Shown: positions 24,848 to 33,138 of the stretch, in pieces | Layout of the letters: every line of letters begins with the position of its first letter | Numbering within the stretch: position 1 is the first letter of the stretch | Origin: Latilactobacillus sakei | Lineage (GTDB): Bacteria; Bacillota; Bacilli; Lactobacillales; Lactobacillaceae | Assembly (NCBI GenBank): GCA_002953655.1 | Contig: CP025839.1 | Coordinates: 1,674,001-1,738,000 of the forward strand | Length of the DNA: 64,000 nt | Direction of reading: 5' to 3' | Position numbers and translations under genes: made by a program | Notes under the pieces: model-generated | Seen by the model: the letters and a program-made list of their open reading frames with translations, nothing else | Databases searched by the model: none | What the model was told of the DNA's origin: nothing

Positions 24848-26194
24848 CTAGACCGTTAAATCTTTATTTTTCTTGTGGTAGCCCTTATTCTTTTGATCGC
24901 GTTTACGATTTTTCTTACGTTTTGGTTTCAAAGGTTCAGCCGGTTGGCGTGTTGGCACTGGTTTCTTAGCCCCTTTTGCCTTACTTCGTTCACCCATTGG
25001 TTTGTCATCAGCAACCGGTGTTTTCGTTGGTTGTTGCGTTGGTGTGGCAGCGGCTTTTTGAACCGGTGCGGCTTCCTTCACAACTGCTGGTTTGGTTTCT
25101 TCCAAATGATCGCCGACCAAATAACGGGTCACTAAATCATATTCTGGTGCTAACAATTTCCGCAAGTTACGGCCATCATGTTGGTTACCCAACGTTAATA
25201 CCGTTCCTTCGCGACCCATCCGACCAGTCCGACCAGCCCGATGAATATAGGTAATCTTAGCGTTAGGCACGTCAAAGTTAATGACGTATGGTAAGTCAGT
25301 AATATCTAAGCCCCGTCCAGCAACATCCGTCGCTAAAAGCAGTTGAATCTTACCTTCACGGAAGTCTTTTAACGCCTTTTGACGTTCTGTTTGGCGTCCC
25401 TGGCCAGATAAAGCAGCATACGTTACCTTTTGGTGTTTCAAGGTTTGAGCCGCTTGTAGTAATTGAGCAGACTGGTTAAAGATCACCAAACCTCTAAAGT
25501 TCTTTTGATGCGCTAAATGCCGTAAGACATTGACTTTTTGCGCATTACCAGTTGGAATAAAGGCGTGTAGGACATCCCCACCAGTCTTATCGATTGACCG
25601 GACATCAATTGTTTCAATTGGGACCCCAAACCAAGTTTCTAAATCGGTTAGTGTGTCCGTTGAAGTTGCTGAGAAGAAGCCCAATTGCACATCAGCTGGT
25701 GATTCTTGCACAATGTGGCGGGTTTCTGATAAGCCACTGTCCGTTAATAATTCATCCGCTTCATCCATGATAATGGCTTGTAGCGTATGGAATTTTATCT
25801 TGCGTTGTTCGCTGAGTTCCAATAAACGGCCAGTGGTTGCAACGATAATTTCTGGTTTCGCCTTTAATCGTTCAATTTGGCGCTTAACATTGGCTTTCCC
25901 AGTAATCGCTTGGACGTTACAGTCAATCGCCTTGGCATAAGGTTGAATGACATCTCGTGTTTGAATGACGAGTTCTTGTGAAGGGGCCAAGATTAAGACT
26001 TGGAGACCTTCACCGGGCATAATCTTTTCTAATAAGGGGAGCGAAAATGCAAGTGTCTTCCCTGAACCGGTTGGGGCTAAGCCCAAAATTGATTTATCCT
26101 GTTTTAAAGGTTGGTAAACTGCTTCTTGAATTGGGGAAAGGTCCTTAAACCCTTGTTCATCCCATAGTGCTTGAAATAATGGTGAAACGCTCAT
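24848..26194 (-). CDS. DEAD-box RNA helicase
   Basis: A 448-residue ATP-dependent RNA helicase. Q motif: FKDLSPIQEAVY; motif I: APTGSGKT; II: MDEADELL; III: FFSATS; V: ATDVAGRGLDI; VI: HRAGRTGRMGREG. The last ~70 residues are low-complexity and strongly basic (KPKRKKNRKRDQKNKG), a typical RNA-binding tail. It probably acts in ribosome assembly or mRNA decay, as CshA/CshB-type helicases do; the exact orthologue is not clear. It follows an oxidoreductase gene by 12 bp. Confidence 0.93.
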   Translation of the reverse strand: MSVSPLFQALWDEQGFKDLSPIQEAVYQPLKQDKSILGLAPTGSGKTLAFSLPLLEKIMPGEGLQVLILAPSQELVIQTRDVIQPYAKAIDCNVQAITGKANVKRQIERLKAKPEIIVATTGRLLELSEQRKIKFHTLQAIIMDEADELLTDSGLSETRHIVQESPADVQLGFFSATSTDTLTDLETWFGVPIETIDVRSIDKTGGDVLHAFIPTGNAQKVNVLRHLAHQKNFRGLVIFNQSAQLLQAAQTLKHQKVTYAALSGQGRQTERQKALKDFREGKIQLLLATDVAGRGLDITDLPYVINFDVPNAKITYIHRAGRTGRMGREGTVLTLGNQHDGRNLRKLLAPEYDLVTRYLVGDHLEETKPAVVKEAAPVQKAAATPTQQPTKTPVADDKPMGERSKAKGAKKPVPTRQPAEPLKPKRKKNRKRDQKNKGYHKKNKDLTV

Positions 26195-26206
26195 GTATTG
26201 CCTCCG

Positions 26207-27205
26207 TTAATGTTGATCTGCATCAAACTGGATCCCGGCCGATTGTCTTAATTGATATAAAACGGCATTGACCGATTGACTTAGTTGTAATAATTCATGA
26301 TACCGTTTTGTGTCGTGATTAGCAATAATCGTTGCAAAAGTTGCCGCTTCAGCCATCATCGGATTAGCAAGTGATTGTTCGCCGAGGGATGTTATTTTTT
26401 GACCACCATCTTCGTATAAATCGACTTGACCAATTGTGCCCGCATTATCTAAGACAATTGTGCTTTGGCCGCCATAAATTTCTGATGTTAAATATGAATC
26501 CACTGTCTTGCCAAAGATTAAAGTCACATCGTAATCTGGGTAATGAAGGGTTGCGACCCCTTTACCATCCACCTTAGTTGGTAGCATTTCAGCTTGGTAA
26601 TCAACCGTGATGGGTTGTCCAAACCAGCTGAGTGCATCGTAAACAACGTAAACGCCTAAATCTTGTAAGGCCCCACCTGAAAAATGAGGTGAGAAAATAT
26701 TAGGTTCTTCACCTGCTAAAACGGCATCATAGCGAGATGAGTATTTCATATACGACAAGGTTGCCCCGTTGATACTTGGTAATTTGGCAATCGCGTCTTG
26801 CACAATTTTGAAATTAGCTTCATGAATTTGGCGAGCGGCCTCAAATAAGAACTGATCGGGATGATCCGCTAATAAAGCAATCATATCTGCCATTTCATCC
26901 GGATTACTGAAAGCCGGCTTTTCGACAATCACATTTTTACCGGCTTCAATTGCTTGTTTAGCTTGTTTAAAATGTAAACTGTTGGGGGATGCAATATAAA
27001 CGGTTTCAAAATCCCGGCTTCCAAAAAAGCCAGTGAGGGTTGTATACGTATTTGCTTCAGGGGCAGTATAGTCTGTTTTAAATTGCTCTGCCTTTTCTTC
27101 AGTTCTTGAATAAACCGCTGTCAATTCGAACGCTTCTGCCTCACGTGCAGCATTCACAAATTGTCCTGTAATCCAGTTTGTACCAATAATGCCTAATTTT
27201 TGCAT
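26207..27205 (-). CDS. Gfo/Idh/MocA family oxidoreductase
   Basis: A 332-residue NAD(P)-dependent oxidoreductase with an N-terminal Rossmann fold (KLGIIGTNWITGQFVNAA, where the glycine motif is slightly altered) and the EKP catalytic motif in NVIVEKPAFS. The C-terminal half is the sheet domain, with GGALQDLGVYVVYDALSWFG. Substrate is unknown, likely a sugar or inositol derivative. AAGGAG lies 9 nt before the ATG at 27205. Co-transcribed with the helicase. Confidence 0.88.
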   Translation of the reverse strand: MQKLGIIGTNWITGQFVNAAREAEAFELTAVYSRTEEKAEQFKTDYTAPEANTYTTLTGFFGSRDFETVYIASPNSLHFKQAKQAIEAGKNVIVEKPAFSNPDEMADMIALLADHPDQFLFEAARQIHEANFKIVQDAIAKLPSINGATLSYMKYSSRYDAVLAGEEPNIFSPHFSGGALQDLGVYVVYDALSWFGQPITVDYQAEMLPTKVDGKGVATLHYPDYDVTLIFGKTVDSYLTSEIYGGQSTIVLDNAGTIGQVDLYEDGGQKITSLGEQSLANPMMAEAATFATIIANHDTKRYHELLQLSQSVNAVLYQLRQSAGIQFDADQH

Positions 27206-27418
27206 GTCAGTCAACTCCTTCAATTAATAGTTTTAGTATACGGGTTTTCGTTAGAAAAACCTATTAAAATCAACTACTAGTTAGTGACCTCAATTAAGTA
27301 TTTTAATAAATAATCGCGTTCTTTAATAATTCTTAATAAAATCCGCCTTAAGACCGATAATTAATTGCACGCAAGGCACGTAATTCGTGCTAAAATAGAG
27401 AGTAATTGAGGTGTGACT

Positions 27419-27763
27419 ATGCGAATTTTTGAATTTAAAAAACCACGAGAATTATTTGATCAAACGATTCATCAATATCAACAAAAGGCCCGGGCCACCC
27501 AAGCTAGTAAAATAGCGACTTTTTACGCAGGCCATTGGACTTTTGATGATGAAAAAACGCATAAACGACATACGCTTGAAATCACGCCAAACTTACTCAT
27601 CCAGATTGATCACAAACCACTAACTGGCAAAGTAATTTTGTTAAGTGAAACCGAGCTTATTTTTCTCGACCATTTTGGTTACCAACTCAAAATTACATGT
27701 GAAAACCACCAACCGGTTTCAATCTACGACGAAGCAGAAGACACGGAATACCCAATCAAATAA
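27419..27763 (+). CDS. DUF4828-like small protein
   Basis: A 114-residue cytosolic protein, basic at the N-terminus, then a predicted beta-rich domain (FYAGHWTFDDEKTHKRHTLEI, LLIQIDHKPLTGKV). It resembles DUF4828 proteins of lactobacilli, which have no assigned function; I hold that family call loosely. The ATG at 27419 follows GAGG by 8 nt. Its stop codon is immediately followed by an intergenic palindrome element. Confidence 0.65.
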   Translation: MRIFEFKKPRELFDQTIHQYQQKARATQASKIATFYAGHWTFDDEKTHKRHTLEITPNLLIQIDHKPLTGKVILLSETELIFLDHFGYQLKITCENHQPVSIYDEAEDTEYPIK

Positions 27764-27946
27764 AGAGTGCTCTTTTCAAGTGCCCCGTTTTTGAGCATTA
27801 GCATAGTGTTGTGAATTAGCGACGCAGTCGGTTGTTTGCAATACGACGCTAAGCGCAGAAAGCGACTTGAAAAGACACGTTTCAAATCTGAGTGCTTTTA
27901 TTCACGTTTTGGCACTGAGTTAAGCACAGGAATCAGGTTGAAAAAG
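27764..27946 (+). repeat. Intergenic palindrome element plus a collapsed copy
   Basis: A full unit (27764-27882) starts 1 nt after the TAA of the preceding gene with AGAGTGC and ends ACACGTTT. Right after it, GAGTGCTTTTATTCACGTTTT (27890-27910) joins the two ends with nothing between, followed by arm-like sequence to 27946: a deletion derivative. Confidence 0.7.
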
Positions 27947-27957
27947 CCAATCTATCC

Positions 27958-27998
27958 ACAAAGAAGCCGCCCGAAATTCGGGTGGCTTCTTTTTTTGC
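27958..27998. terminator. Terminator between convergent genes
   Basis: AAGAAGCCGCCCGAA pairs with TTCGGGTGGCTTCTT, with T runs on both strands. Confidence 0.88.
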
Positions 27999-28003
27999 CT
28001 ATT

Positions 28004-28372
28004 TTATTGTTTAGCCAATGCCTTGGCAGCGGCTTTGGGTAGGTCCGCTTTATCCACCTTTTGCCACGACATCACGCCTTTGCGGTCGTTAACTTTCAAC
28101 TCAAGGTAGGCTTGTTTTTGTAATCGTGTCTGCTTGGCGCTGTTAAAGCTCACCTTTTTTTGATGACCGTCTTGATCGTAAGCTGGTTGATCATATTGAT
28201 AAGAAACATACGACTTGCCTTCCGTATCCTTATCAACTTGCTTCGTGCCATCAGTTGTAATTTGTGTATAGTAAGTTTTACCACCGTAATAATATTCCTT
28301 AATCCCCCAACTACCGCCAATAAAGAAAATCACGATAATGATTAATAACAACCAACCTTTGCGTTTAAACAT
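28004..28372 (-). CDS. YxeA family small secreted/membrane protein
   Basis: A 122-residue protein with one N-terminal TM helix or uncleaved signal (LLLIIIVIFFIGGSWGIKEY) and a short outside beta domain. The YYYGGKTYYTQI motif and the SYQYDQPAYDQDGHQKKVSF segment place it in the YxeA (DUF1093) family of unknown function. It follows a GH25-like gene by 15 bp on the same strand, so the two are probably an operon. Confidence 0.82.
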   Translation of the reverse strand: MFKRKGWLLLIIIVIFFIGGSWGIKEYYYGGKTYYTQITTDGTKQVDKDTEGKSYVSYQYDQPAYDQDGHQKKVSFNSAKQTRLQKQAYLELKVNDRKGVMSWQKVDKADLPKAAAKALAKQ

Positions 28373-28387
28373 GTTTGTACTCCATTT

Positions 28388-29137
28388 CTATTTGAGTTTT
28401 TGCCATTGTTGCGGTGTCCCTGTGAAAACTGCCAATTGATACTCGGAATCATCGCGGCCACCCGGTATTTTACTAGCAGTGGTATACTGCCAAAAACCAT
28501 TCTTAGTCCCAACTGTTGGCCGTTGTTGCGTTGTTTGCCACAATGGATAAGTCCCTTTTGTTGGTACATAACGCTTCAATAATGCTGGTGCACCGCCGAT
28601 AATACAATCTTGATGATAATACTGATTGATAAGTGTTACAAATCGCGCAAGCGCCCGCTGTGTCTTGGCTTTGGCCGGCGGTTTTTGTGCATAATCGTTG
28701 TAATAAGAAAGATAAACCATGATTGGCAATTGCCCGGTATCTTGCCCGACTGATTTAATAAATTGTTGGGCCTGATCTTCAGGCGAGCTATCAAAACTGA
28801 AAAAATGATAAACCCCAACTGATAGTCCTGAACCCTCTGCCCGACTATAATTACTATCGAAATTATCATCTTTATAGGAAGCCCCTTCGGTCGCTTTTAA
28901 ATAAACGAATTTCAGACCTTCTTTTTTTAAAATTTGATAATCCTGGTAGCCATCTTCTTGACTAATTTGAGCTCCTAAAACGGGATATTGTTGCTCATTA
29001 GGTCGATCAGTGCGATTTTGGAGCCACCACCAAATACCAGTGATCACCGCAATCGCTAGGAGACTTAGCAAAACTATTCGGCGCCAATAGCGCTTTTGAA
29101 AACTATCTTGAAAAATCGGCGTCATTCGACGTTTCAT
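28388..29137 (-). CDS. GH25-like membrane protein, catalytic residues lost
   Basis: A 249-residue protein with an N-terminal TM helix (IVLLSLLAIAVITGIWWWL) and a GH25 muramidase fold outside. The fold is recognisable from GLKFVYLKATEGASYKDDNF and GLSVGVYHFF. The active-site aspartate of GIDVS is replaced (GAQIS), and the usual DxE at strand 4 reads YLS in LPIMVYLSYYN. It is therefore probably not an active lysozyme; a structural or binding role is possible. GGGGTG lies before the ATG at 29137; the longer frame has no ribosome site. Confidence 0.82.
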   Translation of the reverse strand: MKRRMTPIFQDSFQKRYWRRIVLLSLLAIAVITGIWWWLQNRTDRPNEQQYPVLGAQISQEDGYQDYQILKKEGLKFVYLKATEGASYKDDNFDSNYSRAEGSGLSVGVYHFFSFDSSPEDQAQQFIKSVGQDTGQLPIMVYLSYYNDYAQKPPAKAKTQRALARFVTLINQYYHQDCIIGGAPALLKRYVPTKGTYPLWQTTQQRPTVGTKNGFWQYTTASKIPGGRDDSEYQLAVFTGTPQQWQKLK

Positions 29138-29282
29138 CGTTTCACCCCAACTTAAGCTTAGTACGCTTAGTTTACTATTTTCATTAACCGCAAACAAGCG
29201 ACCTAACAATTTTGTTCGTCGTTGTCACTTTTGTTTGCCTTTTCACTTGAATGGTCTACAATATGTTCAAAGGAGGCGGATT

Positions 29283-29477
29283 ATGCTAGATGAGCGTTTA
29301 CTGGGGTTAACATTCCAGCTACCCGATGCACAATCGGCGGGCGTGATTTCTTTTTTCGGCGTCTTATATCATTACCGTGTTACCGGACCAGCGGAAACTG
29401 GTCTACTGGTTGTCGTCACTGATGTATCACCATTATACTTAACAGTTACGGCCCAACACAATATTTTAGAATACTGA
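29283..29477 (+). CDS. Small protein upstream of the SPFH gene
   Basis: A 64-residue protein of unknown function; I do not recognise a family. It is predicted to be mostly beta strand (GVISFFGVLYHYRVTG, GLLVVVTDVSPLYLTV). GGAGG lies 6-7 nt before the ATG at 29283. It ends 27 bp before the SPFH gene on the same strand with no terminator between, so the two probably form an operon and may act together. Confidence 0.65.
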   Translation: MLDERLLGLTFQLPDAQSAGVISFFGVLYHYRVTGPAETGLLVVVTDVSPLYLTVTAQHNILEY

Positions 29478-29504
29478 GTTTACTTTGGAGAGGAAGTTTT
29501 TAAT

Positions 29505-30422
29505 ATGGGGATTTTTCTAACGATTTTATTAATTGTCATTTTGGTGCTAATTGCCATCACTTTATTTTCATCTTTTGCCTTGATTCATACTGGTGAAGTG
29601 GGGATTTTAGAACGACTTGGGGTTTACGTGAAGACCTTGGAACCTGGTTTCCACCTTGTCTTCCCCTTTTTATACCACATCACTGAAGTGGTTAATATGA
29701 AACAAATTCCGTTGAAAGTAGCGGAACAAGAAGTCATCACCAAGGATAATGTTGTGGTCATGATTTCAGAAACACTTAAATACCACATCACAGATGTTAA
29801 TTCATATGTTTACAAGAATAAGGATTCTGTTTTGAGTATGGTACAAGATACTCGGGCCCAACTGCGTGGGATTATCGGGAATATGGATTTAAACGATGTT
29901 TTAAACGGGACAGAACAAATTAATCACACCCTTTTTGAACAATTGAGTGCTGTGACCGCCGGCTACGGTTTAAATGTTGATCGGGTCAATATCGATTCCA
30001 TCCAAGTTGCACATGATATTCAAGAATCAATGAATAAGTTACTCCGTGCTTCCCGTGAAAAAGAAGCTAACATTATGGAAGCTGAAGGACTAAAAGCTGC
30101 TGCCATCCGCAAGGCTGAAGGGGTTAAGGAAGCAAATATTCTAGAAGCTGAAGCCAACAAGCAAACCCAAATCTTGGAAGCTGAGGGGAAAGCCCAAAGT
30201 CAAAGAACGGTTGCTGAAGCAGTTAAGGATCAAATTAACTTAATCAACTCTAGTTTGGTGAATAATGGCGAACTTTACTTGCAATTCAAAAATATCGAAG
30301 CCATGGAACACGTTGCGGACGGTCAAAATAACACCATCGTACTCCCCAATAAAGCAATCGATAGCTTAGGTAGCTTACCAGCTGTTGGCGAATTATTAGC
30401 GAATAAGGACAAACATCTATAA
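29505..30422 (+). CDS. SPFH/stomatin-prohibitin membrane protein
   Basis: A 305-residue SPFH protein: one N-terminal TM helix, the Band-7 domain (LEPGFHLVFPFLYHITEVV, ISETLKYHITDVNSYVYK), then a coiled coil built of EANIMEAEGLKAAAIRKAEG-type repeats. Relatives (QmcA, HflC-like, stomatin) form large cages that organise membrane microdomains and proteases. No NfeD partner is beside it. AGAGGAAG lies before the ATG. Strong terminator downstream. Confidence 0.93.
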   Translation: MGIFLTILLIVILVLIAITLFSSFALIHTGEVGILERLGVYVKTLEPGFHLVFPFLYHITEVVNMKQIPLKVAEQEVITKDNVVVMISETLKYHITDVNSYVYKNKDSVLSMVQDTRAQLRGIIGNMDLNDVLNGTEQINHTLFEQLSAVTAGYGLNVDRVNIDSIQVAHDIQESMNKLLRASREKEANIMEAEGLKAAAIRKAEGVKEANILEAEANKQTQILEAEGKAQSQRTVAEAVKDQINLINSSLVNNGELYLQFKNIEAMEHVADGQNNTIVLPNKAIDSLGSLPAVGELLANKDKHL

Positions 30423-30427
30423 TATTC

Positions 30428-30470
30428 AAAAGGCGCGCCGGACAATCATTTGTCCAGCGCGCCTTTTTTA
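30428..30470. terminator. Bidirectional terminator after the SPFH gene
   Basis: AAAGGCGCGCCGGACAA pairs with TTGTCCAGCGCGCCTTT, with A/T runs on both sides, between convergent genes. Confidence 0.88.
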
Positions 30471-31355
30471 GTGCTCTTGTTCGTCTTCTGAATCAGCCCC
30501 CGCTTTTGGCGGCTGATTCATGCGGTTACCTGGTTTATTAAGAATATATTGCTCGAGTAGATTGATAATCTGCTGATTCTGCGGTAAATCGGAATGTTGT
30601 GCTTGATCTCCGGTAACCGTAATTTCGGTATAGTGCTTAACCTGACCCTGGTAAATATACTTCCCCGCCTCGACACTGCGCGCCGGCACAATCCCATCGT
30701 TTTCAAAGTTCTCAGTCCCCGCGATAGAATACATCGATAAGTTCGAGGGAATCTTCTTCCGATTGGCGATAAAATCCGTTAACATTTGCGATTTATGGGC
30801 CAACGAGGTTTCTTCAAAATTATACGGTGAGCCGATCGTCATTAATTTTTTAACGGTAATGTCGTCCCGATTAAAATAATTCTCTAAAAAGGCTGTGTAA
30901 ATCAAACCACCGTTCGAATGCCCGACCGCTTTAAAATTATTAAACTGGTATTTTTGGGCCAATGCCGTGAACGCGATTGAGAACCACTTAGCCTGTTTCT
31001 TAATATTACTGTAGCCATCTTTGTTATTTTCAAAGCCAACCACGATAAAAGGTTCGTTATCCCGCGGCTTAATTTCGCCAGAATAACTGATATGATTATT
31101 GGTATCGACAGTCAATTTCAATAAACTATGCTTATTGCCCCGCTTTTTATTCAGTTTGGTGACCAACTCATCAAAGCGATTCTGAGTCGCACTACTACCT
31201 GGAACAAAGATCACCGGTGACATTTTAGAATCATGCCGTTTGGTTAAAGTCGCCACGTTTTGGCGCGTCCATTGGGCAGCGGGCCACACCAGCGCACCTA
31301 AAAATAAGAAACTCAAACCAAGCAGGATTAAACTTTTTCGTTGTAATTTAGTCAT
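30468..31355 (-). CDS. DUF915 alpha/beta hydrolase, membrane anchored
   Basis: A 295-residue alpha/beta hydrolase of the DUF915 group. An N-terminal hydrophobic anchor (LILLGLSFLFLGALVWPAAQ) is followed by an outside catalytic domain with PVIFVPGSSATQNRF and the nucleophile elbow GHSNGG; GSPYNFEE and DGIVPARSVEA, with a likely catalytic aspartate, come later, and histidine in QHSDLP. Probably a secreted-side esterase or lipase of unknown substrate. The ATG at 31355 overlaps the stop of the upstream PTS IIC gene (ATGACTAA), so the two are coupled. Confidence 0.88.
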   Translation of the reverse strand: MTKLQRKSLILLGLSFLFLGALVWPAAQWTRQNVATLTKRHDSKMSPVIFVPGSSATQNRFDELVTKLNKKRGNKHSLLKLTVDTNNHISYSGEIKPRDNEPFIVVGFENNKDGYSNIKKQAKWFSIAFTALAQKYQFNNFKAVGHSNGGLIYTAFLENYFNRDDITVKKLMTIGSPYNFEETSLAHKSQMLTDFIANRKKIPSNLSMYSIAGTENFENDGIVPARSVEAGKYIYQGQVKHYTEITVTGDQAQHSDLPQNQQIINLLEQYILNKPGNRMNQPPKAGADSEDEQEH

Positions 31356-32646
31356 CCTGGTCAACCCCTTCCTGCAAGCGATTAGCAAGTTGGATAAATG
31401 GTTTATAAATCAAAACCCCGACCAGTACGTTTAGCAAACTAATGACCAATGCCATCCAGTTACCATTAGTCCCAATAAATGCCTGTAGCAATCCCGGGGT
31501 TCCTAACGGTACGTTGTAGACCACTGCTGGCATCAAATTGAGTGCAATCGCCAGGGCCGCAATCCCCATATTGACCAGTGGCGTTAACAGAAACGGAATA
31601 ATATATAACCCGTTCCCTAAAACTGGCAATCCCGTTAAAACAGCACTATTGAAATTAAAGAGTACCGGTATTAATGACCACCGGCCAATCAAATGTTGGT
31701 CACGTTGGCGACTGAACAGGAAAATAGCAATCACTAAGGCCAATGTACCACCCGTCCCGCCAATGGCGCCAAATGGCCCGTAAAGCGTTCCTAACGTAAA
31801 CGGATACGGCACATGCCATGGGGTATGGTGCAAGAAGGCATAATTTAAGTTAGCCGTTGCGGCAAACCCATCACGGCCAAACTGTTCAAGCGTTGGCATA
31901 CTGGTTAGCCCGAAGAATGTCAGAATCGTAACGAGGACCCCGATCCCAAGTGAAAAAATCAAACTGGTTTGGTTCGCTTTTAAATTTTGTAATTTCAAGA
32001 TAACCTGATCTGGTAAAATCGAAAATTCCAGCCAGTTGAGTAATAGTCCGACTAAAACGGCAGCCAGAATAATCAAGGTAATCGGTACTAACGAAGCCAA
32101 CGACCGCCCCACAATTGAGCCATTATTGGGGTTAGCGACCTGTTGGGGTTTACCTAACCATTTGAAGACGAGTCCCACCAAATAACCGATAAACAAACCG
32201 AAAAAGAGCGCCCCCATCCCCAGCAAATTTGCATTAAACGTCAATTCACCATTGGGCGTATAGCGCAAAGCTAATAAAAGATAGGCGACTAAGCCCGTGA
32301 TGCTCGCCAGTTGTTCATCCCGCCGGTAATATTTGGCGGTGTAACGCGCCGTTGCAAAAGCCGCGATTGCTGCCACAATCCCCAAGGTCAAGCTCGTTAA
32401 ACTATTAAACGGCACCTGCATATACTTGTGCTTCGTTAGCCAAGCTGAAAGGTGAAATATACTTGCGATAAAACTATGGCGATTAAACAATGTCAGTTGA
32501 ATTAATTGGCTTAAACTACCAATTAACACAAACGGAAATAATAGCGTTAAACTCCGTTGAATAATTTGATACAACGGGTGATTAGTTTGAATCCGTGTGA
32601 TCCACTGTCCAAATAACATCAATCTAGATTGAACAATTACTTTCAT
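31348..32646 (-). CDS. PTS EIIC, cellobiose/lactose family
   Basis: A 432-residue IIC permease with about ten TM segments. The core contains the GGTGGTLALVIAIFLFSRQ loop, and PFVLIGSLSQLIQLTLF near the N-terminus fits the CelB/LacE group. It has no fused IIB or IIA and no IIB gene nearby, so it must use partners from elsewhere, possibly the IIA at 24210-24545. Usual IIC length. It is followed, overlapping, by a DUF915 hydrolase, an unusual pairing. Confidence 0.88.
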   Translation of the reverse strand: MKVIVQSRLMLFGQWITRIQTNHPLYQIIQRSLTLLFPFVLIGSLSQLIQLTLFNRHSFIASIFHLSAWLTKHKYMQVPFNSLTSLTLGIVAAIAAFATARYTAKYYRRDEQLASITGLVAYLLLALRYTPNGELTFNANLLGMGALFFGLFIGYLVGLVFKWLGKPQQVANPNNGSIVGRSLASLVPITLIILAAVLVGLLLNWLEFSILPDQVILKLQNLKANQTSLIFSLGIGVLVTILTFFGLTSMPTLEQFGRDGFAATANLNYAFLHHTPWHVPYPFTLGTLYGPFGAIGGTGGTLALVIAIFLFSRQRDQHLIGRWSLIPVLFNFNSAVLTGLPVLGNGLYIIPFLLTPLVNMGIAALAIALNLMPAVVYNVPLGTPGLLQAFIGTNGNWMALVISLLNVLVGVLIYKPFIQLANRLQEGVDQDD

Positions 32647-32730
32647 CTGTTAACCCTCTTATCATTTCTCTTATTGGCTTTATTCTAGCCGAAACGTTGC
32701 TATTTTGCACGATTTTCTTCCTAGCCAATT

Positions 32731-32776
32731 AAAAAAAGCCGTCTAATCCCCATAAGGAGGATTAAACGGTCTTTTA
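32731..32776 (-). terminator. Terminator after the rlmD-linked repeat array
   Basis: GACCGTTTAATCC pairs with GGATTAGACGGCT and is followed by seven T on the minus strand. It ends the rlmD transcript after it has passed three palindrome elements. Confidence 0.8.
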
Positions 32777-33138
32777 AACGTGCTCTGTAAGTCATACTCC
32801 TCCGGTTAACTCTGAGTCACAAACAATCGCTTCGCAATTATTCGCGACTCTGTGTTAATCCTCAGAGTATCCCGACTGACGACACACTCTTGTTTTTAAA
32901 CGTGCTTTCATTAACTACTTTCTGCGCTTTGCTACGTATCGCAAATAATCGGTTGCACCGATTATTCACAATACTAGGCAAATGCTCAAAAGTACCCGTT
33001 AATGACGCACTCTTGTTCTTAAACGTGCTCCGTCAGCCATATCATTCCGGTTAGCGACAGCAGTCAAACAACCGACTTTATCGGTTATTCGCCTGCCTCT
33101 GCTAATCCTCATGATATCCCCGGCTGATGTCACACTCT
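32776..33138 (-). repeat. Array of three intergenic palindrome elements after rlmD
   Basis: Units at 32776-32897, 32898-33020 and 33021-33138, each (plus strand) AAACGTGCT...CACTCT. Read from rlmD the array begins AGAGTG directly at the stop codon; the TAG itself is part of the element. Outer arms differ (TCAGCCATATCAT against ATGATAT...GGCTGA in the third unit; other sequences in the others) yet pair. Central hairpins are AACCGAC/TCGGTT and AATAATCGG/CCGATTATT. Nothing else is seen in 32647-33136 besides a terminator. Confidence 0.85.

Noticed and set aside
27836-28042. Open frame of 68 codons across a palindrome element and terminator
   Set aside because: It runs through repeat and hairpin sequence, lacks a ribosome site and overlaps the YxeA gene end; not a gene.
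32776-33138. Repeat family as insertion sequence copies
   Set aside because: Units are about 120 bp, contain no coding frame for a transposase, and no target duplication is obvious; a MITE origin cannot be excluded but arm covariation argues for a structural role.
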